From Dehalococcoidales bacterium (lineage in GTDB: Bacteria; Chloroflexota; Dehalococcoidia; Dehalococcoidales; JAQTRN01), in contig JAQTRN010000013.1 in the NCBI GenBank assembly GCA_028711795.1, positions 1 through 12,252 of the forward strand: DNA of 12,252 bases. The letters run 5' to 3'. The notes under the pieces were generated by a model. The model searched no databases, was not told the origin of the DNA, and worked only from the letters and a program-made list of their open reading frames with translations. Every line of letters begins with the position of its first letter. Position 1 is the first letter of the stretch. Shown piece after piece: positions 6,065-12,252 of the stretch. A program made the translations under genes and the position numbers.

Positions 6065-7039
6065 CTAGCCGCGTCTCATCTGACTGAGCCGTTCAAACAG
6101 CTTCTTTTCCTCTTCGGTCAGCTTCGTGGGCAATAACACATTTACTCTGGCCAGCAGGTCGCCATAGGTAGAATCGCCCAGACGGGGCATACCCTGGCCC
6201 GCCAGCCGGAAGATACGGCCATTCTGGGTCTCAGGCGGGATTTTCAGCGCCAGCTTACCCTTTAAGCTGGGGACATGAGTCTCGCCACCCAGGACCGCCA
6301 CCGTTAACGGGACCGCAATTTCAGTATACAAGTCGTCTCCCCGCTGTTCAAACTGGGAATGCGGTTTGACTGACACCAACAGATAAAGGTCGCCACCGGG
6401 GCCACCGGCCTGTCCCGGTTCCCCCTTGCCGGCAACACGCACGCGGGAGCCGTCTCTGACTCCGGACGGGATCTTCACTTCGAGGCGTTTGATATCGGCC
6501 ACTGCCCCGGAACCGCGGCACACGGAACAGCGCAAATTCTGTATCCGCCCGGTACCCTGACAGGCGGAGCAAGGCCCCTCTGTCTGGAGGGCGATTGTCC
6601 TCGCGGTCCCGTGGTAGGCTTCCTCCAGGGTAATTTCGACTGGATACTCGACATCCCGCCCACGTCTGGCCCTCGGCCGCCGGGTCCGGGCTCCACCAAA
6701 CAGGTCACTAAACAGGTCACCCAGGTCTTCCCCGGTGCGGAACTCCTGAGCCCCGGTCTGGTTCATATTCCGGAAAGGCATATCCTCGCCGCCGGCCCGG
6801 GCAAACTGGTCGGCATATTGCCACTGATCGCCATACTGGTCATATTTCTGGCGCTTCTCCTTGTTAGACAGCACCTCGAAGGCCTCGTTTATCTTCTTAA
6901 AGGTAGCTTCGGCGGAATTATCACCGGGGTTAACATCGGGGTGATATTTCCGCGCCAGCCGGCGGTAAGCCAGTTTGATATCCCGTTCGCTGGCATCACG
7001 TTTGACGCCTAAGATGTCATAGTAATCTTTATTGGCCAT
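6065..7039 (-). CDS. DnaJ-like co-chaperone with a reduced zinc finger
   Basis: A 324-residue J-domain protein. The J domain is at 4-69 (DYYDILGVKRDASERDIKLA, HPD at 33-35, ending QKYDQYGD), followed by a Gly/Phe/Arg-rich linker (about 80-128, with DLFSDLFGGARTRRPRARRG). The C-terminal substrate-binding barrels run from ~129 to 304. Type I DnaJ has four CxxCxGxG motifs; this protein has two (Cys157/160 and Cys171/174, seven residues apart), so at most one zinc centre. It is therefore intermediate between DnaJ and zinc-less CbpA. It stimulates the ATPase of DnaK, which is not in the window. It is first in the operon. ATG at 7039 begins right after a consensus promoter, with a predicted leader of only ~12 nt and no clear ribosome site. 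Confidence 0.88.
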   Translation of the reverse strand: MANKDYYDILGVKRDASERDIKLAYRRLARKYHPDVNPGDNSAEATFKKINEAFEVLSNKEKRQKYDQYGDQWQYADQFARAGGEDMPFRNMNQTGAQEFRTGEDLGDLFSDLFGGARTRRPRARRGRDVEYPVEITLEEAYHGTARTIALQTEGPCSACQGTGRIQNLRCSVCRGSGAVADIKRLEVKIPSGVRDGSRVRVAGKGEPGQAGGPGGDLYLLVSVKPHSQFEQRGDDLYTEIAVPLTVAVLGGETHVPSLKGKLALKIPPETQNGRIFRLAGQGMPRLGDSTYGDLLARVNVLLPTKLTEEEKKLFERLSQMRRG

Positions 7040-7057
7040 ATACTTTCGATATATCCT

Positions 7058-7086
7058 ATTATAGAAACCTTTAAAGCAATTGTCAA
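7058..7086 (-). promoter_or_regulatory. consensus sigma-70 promoter of the dnaJ-hspR-clpC-dedA operon
   Basis: On the minus strand TTGACA (7086-7081) and TATAAT (7063-7058) are both perfect hexamers, exactly 17 bases apart. The predicted start near 7051 is only ~12 nt before the dnaJ ATG. A promoter this strong would be expected to need a repressor, consistent with the hspR-like gene in the operon. Confidence 0.85.
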
Positions 7087-7098
7087 TTATTACTCAAT
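7079..7098. promoter_or_regulatory. candidate HspR half-site/dyad over the -35
   Basis: On the minus strand ATTGAGT (7098-7092) matches 6/7 of the left arm of the HAIR consensus CTTGAGT-N7-ACTCAAG. It sits 5 bases from the -35. The right arm is poor, but ATTG-N12-CAAT forms an imperfect dyad across 7079-7098. Its position would block RNA polymerase. The match is partial, so this is a candidate only. Confidence 0.3.
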
Positions 7099-7177
7099 AA
7101 ACCTAATAAGACGTTGTTAATGTTAGCGGCAAAACAGGCCAGCCTCGGGACTGACAGTGGAATTCGAACGGGAAGGG

Positions 7178-7780
7178 TTAAGCCTGACAGTCAGCAGCTA
7201 CTTCGCCAGAGCTGGCAGAGCGGACGAAGGCGCCGAGGAACTGCCTTAATATCCGGGCAGTAGCTCCCCAGATTACCCGCCCCTGATAATTATAAGAGCT
7301 GGCCGTGATTGGCCGGCCACCGACCACCCTTATCTCCTCGCGCAAACATCCCGGCTGAAGGAGCGCCAAGACCGGGATTTCGATTATCTCCTCGGCCTCC
7401 CGTCCGTCCAGCTTGAGTGGCTGCGGCCAGCCAATTAAGCCAACATAAGGGGTGATGATGTAGTTCGTCGTCAGCGTCGCCGTAACATCCAGTTCGCCCA
7501 GTACCTCAACCGCCACCGCTTCCAGACCGATTTCCTCGGTACATTCGCGCAGCGCCGTATCCAGCAATGTCGGGTCGCCTTCCTGGTAGGCGCCGCCGGG
7601 AAAGGATATTTCGCTCTTGTGATTGGTCACCTTATCGGTACGCTTGGTAAAAAGGATATAGTACTGTCCGTCTTTACAGTATACCGGCACCAGCACCGCG
7701 GCTCTCCGGCCGGAAGCCGCCATGTGAAACCTCGGCCTCGTGGCCAGGGTTTGTTTCAATTTCTCCCTCAGTCCTTCCAC
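7178..7780 (-). CDS. Nudix hydrolase, CoA-pyrophosphatase-like
   Basis: The ORF could start at GTG 7792 (204 residues), but GTG 7780 (200 residues) has the well-placed ribosome site GAGGTG and fits a -10 (TATAAT, 7812-7807, minus strand) with a start near 7800. Numbering from 7780, LFTKRTDKVTNHKSEISFPG (about 43-62) runs into the Nudix box GAYQEGD..LLDTALRECTEEIGL (about 63-86). The Asp in place of the first Glu and the upstream LxTKR...H...SFPGG pattern are those of the NudL/YeaB/UPF0035 branch, which cleaves CoA and its derivatives to 3',5'-ADP and phosphopantetheine using Mg/Mn. It is a single gene, divergent from pyrG. A weak hairpin (CAGTC-CCGA-GGCTG, then CCTGTTTT) downstream on the minus strand could be its terminator. 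Exact substrate unproven. Confidence 0.83.
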   Translation of the reverse strand: MEGLREKLKQTLATRPRFHMAASGRRAAVLVPVYCKDGQYYILFTKRTDKVTNHKSEISFPGGAYQEGDPTLLDTALRECTEEIGLEAVAVEVLGELDVTATLTTNYIITPYVGLIGWPQPLKLDGREAEEIIEIPVLALLQPGCLREEIRVVGGRPITASSYNYQGRVIWGATARILRQFLGAFVRSASSGEVAADCQA

Positions 7781-7879
7781 TTTTGATACCACCTCAGTAC
7801 CATGCTATTATACCCCGACCGGCCTTCTTTTAGCACGGAAACCGCATGGCCTGTCCTGAAAATTGCCTAGACGGTGGGC

Positions 7880-7909
7880 TTGACAACTCCATAATAGGCT
7901 GACTATAAT
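7880..7909 (+). promoter_or_regulatory. sigma-70 promoter of pyrG
   Basis: TTGACA (7880-7885) and TATAAT (7904-7909) are perfect hexamers with an 18-base spacer. The predicted start near 7916 gives a leader of ~80 nt before the pyrG ATG. Confidence 0.75.
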
Positions 7910-7951
7910 AACAAGAAACCTGTAGTAGCGTATTTCCCCAAGTCTTTTTCC

Positions 7952-7974
7952 TGCGTAGTCTAACGCAAGTTTTT
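7952..7974 (+). promoter_or_regulatory. hairpin plus T-run in the pyrG leader, possible attenuator
   Basis: TGCGT (7952-7956) and ACGCA (7963-7967) form a 5-bp stem with a 6-nt loop, followed by TTTTT at 7970-7974, all inside the untranslated leader 24 bases before the ATG. pyrG leaders in Gram-positive bacteria often contain an attenuator, but this stem is short and the GGGC start used in that system is not seen, so support is modest. Confidence 0.25.
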
Positions 7975-7997
7975 GTTGAGTCCCAGAGTTTCACCTG

Positions 7998-9629
7998 ATG
8001 TCAAAGTACATTTTTGTTACCGGTGGTGTAGTCAGTTCTGTGGGCAAAGGCATCACCGTCGCCTCCACAGGGACTATCCTGAAGAGTCGCCAGATCACTG
8101 TCTCGGTGCAGAAGCTCGACCCCTACCTCAACGTAGATCCCGGGACGATGTCGCCCTATCAGCACGGCGAGGTGTTTGTCACTCAGGATGGCGCCGAGAC
8201 TGATCTCGACCTGGGCAATTACGAGCGCTTCATGGATGTCAACCTGACCGCAGAATCCAATGTCACCTCGGGGCAAATATACAGCTCGGTTATTGCCCGG
8301 GAGAGACGGGGTGATTTTCTCGGCGGCACCATACAGGTAGTGCCCCATGTTACCACCGAAATCAAGGACCGGTTCAAGAAACTGGCCCAGCACTCCCAGG
8401 CCGAGGTGATACTGATCGAGGTGGGCGGCACCGTCGGCGATATCGAAGGGCAACCCTTCCTCGAGGCCATTCGCCAGATGAGAAACGACGTCGGACCGGA
8501 GAATGTGTTCTATATTCACGTGACTTATCTGCCTTATCTGAGCACGACCCAGGAGCTAAAGACCAAACCGACTCAGCACAGCGTTAACGAACTGCGGCGC
8601 ATCGGCATCCAACCGGATGTGATAATCTGCCGCAGCGATTACCCGATATCCGAGGACATTAAACGGAAAATCTCATTGTTCTGCGATGTCGCCCCGGAAG
8701 CGGTGATTCCCTTGCCCACGGTACCAACAATCTATGAGGTACCCCTGATCCTGGAAGAAGCCGGACTGGGCCGACTGGTGGTAAACAAACTGAATATCAA
8801 GGCTTCGCCACCCGACCTGACAGAGTGGCAGGGGCTGGTCCGCTGCCTCAAAGAATGCCAGGAGCCGGTCAAAATCGCCCTGGTCGGCAAATACGTCGAA
8901 CTGAAAGACGCTTACTACTCAGTCCGTGAATCGCTGCACCACGCCGCTCTTTACCATAACCGGGACCTGAAACTGGTCTGGGTACAATCAGAGGACCTGG
9001 AGCGTGACGGGGAGAACCTGTTGAGTTCCGTCCAGGGGATCGTGGTCCCCGGTGGCTTTGGCATCCGGGGTATCGAAGGGATGATAAAAGCCGCCGGTTA
9101 TGCCCGCCGGAACCGGATACCTTACCTGGGGCTATGCCTGGGGATGCAGGTGATGGTCATCGAGTTTGCCCGTCACGTGTTTAACTCAAACAAGGCCAAC
9201 TCCACCGAATTCGATCCCGCCACTCCCTATCCGGTCATCGACTTACTGCCGGAACAGAAGAGTGTCAAGGACATGGGCGGCACCATGCGGTTGGGCGATT
9301 ATCCCTGTCATCTGGTTGATGGCAGCCGGGCGGCCCGGGCTTACGCCACCACCCTGGTCCAGGAGCGTCACCGCCATCGCTTTGAATTTAACAACGAGTT
9401 TCGTGACCGGCTGGAAAAAGCCGGCATGGTCTACAGTGGGCTGTCTCCTGACGGCCGTCTGGTGGAATTGAGCGAGCTGGCAGACCACCCATGGATGGTG
9501 GGTTGCCAGTTCCATCCCGAATTCCTTTCCCGGCCAACCCGTCCCCACCCGTTGTTCCGGGAATTCGTCAACGTGGCTAAAGACGTATTGCGTGAGGGGG
9601 CGCAGCCACCGCTGCCCCTAGCATCTTAA
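7998..9629 (+). CDS. pyrG: CTP synthase
   Basis: A 543-residue enzyme that makes CTP from UTP, ATP and glutamine, the last step of pyrimidine nucleotide synthesis. The synthase domain (1 to ~268) starts KYIFVTGGVVSSVGKGITVA with the P-loop at 10-18, then QKLDPYLNVDPGTMSPYQHG (38-57), the metal-binding GAETDLDLGNYERF (65-78) and the family VGGTVGDIEG (142-151). The class I glutaminase domain (~290-535) has PGGFGIRG (351-358), nucleophile Cys380 in LGLCLGMQ, and His506/Glu508 in GCQFHPEF. All catalytic residues are intact and length is normal (~535-545). Within otherwise invariant stretches it has small departures (SSVGKG for SSLGKG, Gln63 in VTQDG). Ribosome site is weak. First gene of a run with the transaldolase gene (20-nt gap). 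Confidence 0.97.
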   Translation: MSKYIFVTGGVVSSVGKGITVASTGTILKSRQITVSVQKLDPYLNVDPGTMSPYQHGEVFVTQDGAETDLDLGNYERFMDVNLTAESNVTSGQIYSSVIARERRGDFLGGTIQVVPHVTTEIKDRFKKLAQHSQAEVILIEVGGTVGDIEGQPFLEAIRQMRNDVGPENVFYIHVTYLPYLSTTQELKTKPTQHSVNELRRIGIQPDVIICRSDYPISEDIKRKISLFCDVAPEAVIPLPTVPTIYEVPLILEEAGLGRLVVNKLNIKASPPDLTEWQGLVRCLKECQEPVKIALVGKYVELKDAYYSVRESLHHAALYHNRDLKLVWVQSEDLERDGENLLSSVQGIVVPGGFGIRGIEGMIKAAGYARRNRIPYLGLCLGMQVMVIEFARHVFNSNKANSTEFDPATPYPVIDLLPEQKSVKDMGGTMRLGDYPCHLVDGSRAARAYATTLVQERHRHRFEFNNEFRDRLEKAGMVYSGLSPDGRLVELSELADHPWMVGCQFHPEFLSRPTRPHPLFREFVNVAKDVLREGAQPPLPLAS

Positions 9630-9649
9630 TCTTAGAATGAGAGGATAAT

Positions 9650-10306
9650 ATGCGCATCTTTTTGGACACCGCCAATGTCAACCAGATAAAACAGGCCGCC
9701 AAACTGGGGATTGTCAGCGGCGTTACCACCAATCCCAGTCTGGTATCGAAAGAGGGCTTGGGCGACTATAAGGCCGTTGTCCAGCAGATCTGCGCTATAA
9801 TCCCGGGACCAGTTTCCGCCGAGGTGCTGGTGGAGGAAGCGGAGCCGATGATTGAACAGGCCAGAGAGATCGCTGGCTGGGCGCCCAATGTGGTCATCAA
9901 AATCCCGACCACCGCCGCCGGTCTGGAAGCGATATCGGTACTCTCTAAGGAAAACGTCAGGACCAATATGACCCTGTGCTTCTCGCTGAACCAGGCGATA
10001 CTGGGCGCTCTGGCCGGGGCCACCTATATCAGCCCCTTCGTTGGCCGGCTGGATGATATCGGGCACAACGGCATGGAACTGGTGAAGGACATGGTGGATG
10101 TCTTTACCCATTATCAGCTACCGGCCCAGGTTATCGCCGCCAGCATCCGCCACCCGCAGCACTGCGTCGCCGCCGCTAAAGCCGGCGCCCACATCGCTAC
10201 CGTCCCTTATAACGTTTTGATGCAGATGATACAACATCCGCTAACCGATATCGGCATCGCCCGCTTTGCCAGTGACTGGCAGAAAGTATCGTCCCGGAGT
10301 GTTTGA
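9650..10306 (+). CDS. small transaldolase / fructose-6-phosphate aldolase family
   Basis: A 218-residue protein of the short (~215-220) class I aldolase family, forming a TIM barrel. Motifs: FLDTANV (4-10), VTTNPSLV (25-32), Schiff-base Lys84 in VVIKIP, TLCFSLNQA (107-115) and YISPFVGRLDD. The residue at position 58 is Glu in SAEVLV; E. coli FsaA has Gln59 there, while transaldolase-type members have Glu. Transaldolase activity (pentose phosphate pathway, exchanging dihydroxyacetone units) is therefore more likely than fructose-6-phosphate aldolase activity. Ribosome site GAGAGGA lies just upstream of ATG 9650, 20 nt after the pyrG stop, so it is probably cotranscribed with pyrG. Both genes serve nucleotide precursor supply, a plausible but unproven link. 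Family call sure; activity inferred. Confidence 0.92.
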   Translation: MRIFLDTANVNQIKQAAKLGIVSGVTTNPSLVSKEGLGDYKAVVQQICAIIPGPVSAEVLVEEAEPMIEQAREIAGWAPNVVIKIPTTAAGLEAISVLSKENVRTNMTLCFSLNQAILGALAGATYISPFVGRLDDIGHNGMELVKDMVDVFTHYQLPAQVIAASIRHPQHCVAAAKAGAHIATVPYNVLMQMIQHPLTDIGIARFASDWQKVSSRSV

Positions 10307-10492
10307 TACACCGTGGTACTATCCTAACTGACCCGGTAGGTCTCGCCAGTGAGGTTATTAACCCGGGGCGAAGCTTCCGCAATTGACGGCGACAGTGCGT
10401 TGGCACGGGCTCGTATTTAATAGAAATTTGAAAACTGCTACTTAGATTTGGTTTCCCCTCTTGACAGAGAGCGGGGAGGAGGTTGATTGGTG
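10307..10492 (+). other. intergenic leader region upstream of rho
   Basis: About 180 bases without a gene. No convincing -35/-10 pair was found: TTGACG (10383-10388) and TTGGCA (10400-10405) lack a properly spaced -10. A strong ribosome site AGGAGGT lies at 10477-10483. Rho leaders are known for autogenous attenuation, so a long untranslated leader read through from the transaldolase gene is possible. Confidence 0.4.
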
Positions 10493-11755
10493 ATGAATAT
10501 TGCTGAACTGGAGACAAAGAACCGGGAGGAACTGGTGACGCTGGCCAGAGAGATGGGCGTCCCCAACTTTTCCACTCTCAAGAAACAGGAGTTGATTATG
10601 GGCCTGCTCCAGGTATCCGCCGAGCAGGAAGGCAACGTTTTCTGCAGCGGCACCCTGGAGATGATGGACGAGGGTTATGGCTTTCTGCGGCAGGGGACCC
10701 TGCTGCCGAGCGCCGGTGACATCTATGTCTCCCAGTCCCAGATACGCCGTTTCGGTCTGCGTACCGGCGATTCCGTGGCCGGGCAGGGACGCCCTCCCAA
10801 GGCCGGTGAGAAATATTCGAGCCTGCTGCGGATAGAGGCCATTAACGGCCTCAACCCGGAGATGGCCCGGAGCCGTCCCTACTTCAACGCCCTGACCCCC
10901 ACCTTCCCCAACAAGCTGATCAACCTGGAGACCACGGCCAATGACCTGTCCGCCCGGCTGATCAACCTCATCGCCCCCATCGGCCGCGGGCAGCGGGGCC
11001 TGATCGTTTCGCCGCCGAAAGCCGGCAAGACGATGCTGCTGAAATCAATCGCCAACGCCACCATGGCCAACTACAATGATATCCACCTGATGGTCTGTCT
11101 CATCGGCGAGCGGCCGGAAGAGGTCACCGATATGAGGCGCTCGGTCCGGGGAGAAGTCATCGGCGCCACCTTCGATGAGGCCGTAGAGAACCAGACACGG
11201 GTCGCCGAACTGGCACTGGAGAAGGCCAAGCGCATGGTCGAGGTCGGTAAGGACGTGCTGATCCTGCTGGATGGGATTACCCGGCTCACCCGCGCCTATA
11301 ACCTGGCGATGCCGCCCAGCGGCCGCACCCTTTCCGGCGGTATCGACCCCGCCGCCCTGCACCCCTCCAAGCGTTTCTTCGGCGCCGCCCGTAACGTGGA
11401 TGAAGGCGGGAGCCTGACCATCATCGCCACCTGCCTGGTCGAGACCGGCAGCCGCATGGATGACGTCATCTACGAGGAGTTCAAAGGCACCGGCAACATG
11501 GAGCTTCACCTGGTACGCAAACTGGCGGAACGCCGTATCTTCCCGTCGGTTGATATCCAGCGCAGCGGCACCCGGCGCGAGGAGCTGCTCATGGACGATA
11601 ACACGCTGAAGATGGTCTGGCTGCTGCGGCGCATGGTCTCCATGGTTTCCACCGACTCGGTCAACTCCACCGAAGCCACCGAGCGGGTGCTGGAGCGCCT
11701 GGCCAAGACCAAGACCAATGCGGAGTTCCTGACGAACCTGAGCAAAGAAATCTAG
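10493..11755 (+). CDS. rho: transcription termination factor Rho
   Basis: A 420-residue hexameric RNA-DNA helicase that ends transcripts (E. coli Rho is 419). TTG 10487, GTG 10490 and ATG 10493 are consecutive in-frame starts behind AGGAGGT (10477-10483); GTG and ATG have the best spacing and ATG is chosen. Numbering from ATG: Rho N-terminal helical domain 2-42, cold-shock-like RNA-binding domain ~50-120 (GTLEMMDEGYGFLRQ, DIYVSQSQIRRFGLRTGD), Walker A SPPKAGKT (173-180), GERPEEV (205-211), Walker B LILLDGITR (256-264), the Q loop in SGGIDPAALHPSKRFFGAAR and the R loop/Arg finger in GTGNMELHLVRKLAERR. There is no N-terminal insertion domain. The family's LDSITR serine (Ser266 in E. coli, a bicyclomycin contact) is Gly261 here. 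A gene-free structured region follows. Confidence 0.96.
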   Translation: MNIAELETKNREELVTLAREMGVPNFSTLKKQELIMGLLQVSAEQEGNVFCSGTLEMMDEGYGFLRQGTLLPSAGDIYVSQSQIRRFGLRTGDSVAGQGRPPKAGEKYSSLLRIEAINGLNPEMARSRPYFNALTPTFPNKLINLETTANDLSARLINLIAPIGRGQRGLIVSPPKAGKTMLLKSIANATMANYNDIHLMVCLIGERPEEVTDMRRSVRGEVIGATFDEAVENQTRVAELALEKAKRMVEVGKDVLILLDGITRLTRAYNLAMPPSGRTLSGGIDPAALHPSKRFFGAARNVDEGGSLTIIATCLVETGSRMDDVIYEEFKGTGNMELHLVRKLAERRIFPSVDIQRSGTRREELLMDDNTLKMVWLLRRMVSMVSTDSVNSTEATERVLERLAKTKTNAEFLTNLSKEI

Positions 11756-11922
11756 CGCTATATCACCCCCTTAGTCAATCCCTCTTCCATCAAAGGTAAG
11801 GGGCGGCGGTAAAATTGGTGGATAGATTTGATTAATGCGCACCTCTAAGTCTGTGTTGGCCTGGGGCATGGCTTTGTGTCATTCCGGAAAAACCGCGGAC
11901 AACCCGTGCCGGATAGCTCGTA
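11756..11922. other. gene-free region after rho
   Basis: No gene is seen. A loose inverted repeat CCCCTTA (11767-11773) / TAAGGGG (11797-11803) with a 23-base loop follows rho but has no T-run, so it is not called a terminator. TTGTGTCA at 11874-11881 followed by TTCCGG resembles a degenerate copy of the motifs in the adjacent repeat unit. Confidence 0.4.
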
Positions 11923-12042
11923 TTGCGTCAAAACAAACTGTTACCGAAGGCCTCCGTATTGCGTCACAATTCCGGTTACCAAATTCGCATCGCCTGACCC
12001 TGTTGCCTGATCCTACCTAACCTCTAGCCCTCACCCCCTTGC

Positions 12043-12071
12043 CCCCTCTCCCACCGGCAGCGGGCGAGGGG
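12043..12071. repeat. hairpin 1 of four
   Basis: CCCCTCTCCC (12043-12052) pairs with GGGCGAGGGG (12062-12071) in a 10-bp stem with one mismatch (T12049/C12065) and a 9-nt loop. It lies inside the inverted-repeat unit. The C-rich lead-in (CCCTCACCCCCTTGCCCCC, from 12028) resembles low-complexity repeats that recur in some bacterial genomes. Confidence 0.6.
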
Positions 12072-12081
12072 AAAGAGATTT

Positions 12082-12113
12082 AGAGAGGGGGCGGAAGCCC
12101 CCTCTCTTGTTTT
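12082..12113 (+). terminator. rho-independent terminator, probably for the rho transcript
   Basis: AGAGAGGGGGC (12082-12092) and GCCCCCTCTCT (12097-12107) form a perfect 11-bp G/C-rich stem closed by a GGAA tetraloop, followed by TGTTTT (12108-12113). It is ~330 nt beyond the rho stop and is the first good terminator after it on the plus strand. It may belong to the repeat unit rather than to rho. Confidence 0.65.
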
Positions 12114-12116
12114 CTC

Positions 12117-12141
12117 CCCCTTTCCTGAGCAAGGAAAGGGG
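12117..12141. repeat. hairpin 3 of four
   Basis: CCCCTTTCCT (12117-12126) and AGGAAAGGGG (12132-12141) form a perfect 10-bp stem with loop GAGCA, immediately after the terminator T-run. Confidence 0.6.
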
Positions 12142-12155
12142 ATCAAGGGGATAGG

Positions 12156-12179
12156 TTGTCACCCAGTAATGGGCGACAA
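12156..12179. repeat. hairpin 4 of four
   Basis: TTGTCACCCA (12156-12165) and TGGGCGACAA (12170-12179) form a 10-bp stem with one A/C mismatch (12161/12174) and loop GTAA. It lies 13 bases inside the right inverted end. Confidence 0.6.
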
Positions 12180-12252
12180 GTATTGTGATTTGCTTGGAAA
12201 CACTATTATTGACGCAACGATACCCTTTTCGGTAACTATTATTATGAGTCAA

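Larger units (their letters stand above)
11923..12252. repeat. ~330-bp MITE-like unit with ~60-bp imperfect inverted ends
   Basis: The left end (plus strand) reads TTGCGTCA (11923-11930), N9, GTTACCGAA (11940-11948), N10, TTGCGTCA (11959-11966), N8, GTTACCAAA (11975-11983). The right end (minus strand, inward) reads TTGACTCA (12252-12245), N8, GTTACCGAA (12236-12228), N10, TTGCGTCA (12217-12210), N8, GTTTCCAAG (12201-12193). Motif order and three spacers match within one base, while the 10-base spacers share nothing. A further 12-bp copy of CGTATTGCGTCA at 11919-11930 and 11955-11966 gives a 36-base period. No ORF, transposase or clear target duplication is seen, and the right end touches the window edge. 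It may be a non-autonomous mobile element or a paired protein-binding array. Confidence 0.55.

Noticed and set aside
8001..8519. Minus-strand open frame of 172 codons opposite pyrG
   Set aside because: Antisense shadow of pyrG, whose catalytic motifs fix the true frame.
11767..11803. Terminator directly after rho
   Set aside because: The 7-bp stem has a 23-base loop and is followed by CGGCGGT rather than a T-run.
11919..11983. CRISPR array, because of a 36-base period
   Set aside because: Only short patches (8-12 bases) repeat, with two or three copies and no full-length repeat or ~30-base spacer; the same motifs occur inverted at the other end, and no cas gene is present.
12031..12252. Minus-strand open frame at the right edge
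   Set aside because: It runs through four hairpins and the repeat ends; the peptide is low in complexity and has no family features.

Overview
The window reads as a stretch of bacterial chromosome, probably from a Chloroflexota/Dehalococcoidia-like anaerobe. That placement is inference, drawn from the HspR-type regulator with a ClpC unfoldase, the pyrG - transaldolase - rho run and the general style of the proteins. No rRNA or other lineage marker is present. Most genes are ordinary housekeeping genes of moderately high GC. The first ~880 bases are visibly AT-richer and look like accessory DNA.

Layout, left to right. (1) Positions 1-165: the 3' end of an unrecognised gene. (2) 264-629: an AT-rich gene for a small TfoX-N/Sxy-like protein, with an FNR/CRP-like palindrome upstream. 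(3) 630-884: an intergenic region with a striking pair of 11-bp dyads, then a good sigma-70 promoter for (4) 885-1343, a reduced DNA-3-methyladenine glycosylase I homologue lacking the family's zinc ligands and base-recognition glutamate. (5) A minus-strand tRNA-Ala(GGC) with encoded CCA and its own promoter. (6) A minus-strand shikimate-kinase-like P-loop kinase, divergent from (7) an OsmC-family peroxidase.

(8) The largest unit is a minus-strand operon read from about 7050 down to 2646: dnaJ-like co-chaperone - hspR-like MerR repressor - clpC - DedA/VTT membrane protein. A consensus TTGACA-17-TATAAT promoter drives it. The genes are 11 and 7 nt apart, and the last pair overlaps by 4 nt (GTGA). 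It looks like a heat-shock/proteostasis operon with its own repressor and a membrane protein coupled at the end. (9) A minus-strand Nudix CoA-pyrophosphatase-like gene is divergent from (10) the plus-strand run pyrG (CTP synthase), a small transaldolase/fructose-6-phosphate aldolase, and rho. A second TTGACA-18-TATAAT promoter and an 80-nt leader with a small hairpin plus T-run precede pyrG.

(11) After rho, ~500 bases hold no gene but are highly structured. Two inward-facing ~60-bp imperfect inverted repeats share the motif order TTGNNTCA - GTTACCGAA - TTGCGTCA - GTTWCCAAR at nearly fixed spacings. They bracket four consecutive hairpins, one of which looks like a rho-independent terminator. 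This resembles a small non-autonomous (MITE-like) element or a paired protein-binding array. It reaches the window's right edge and may continue beyond it. It is the least explained and most interesting structure here.
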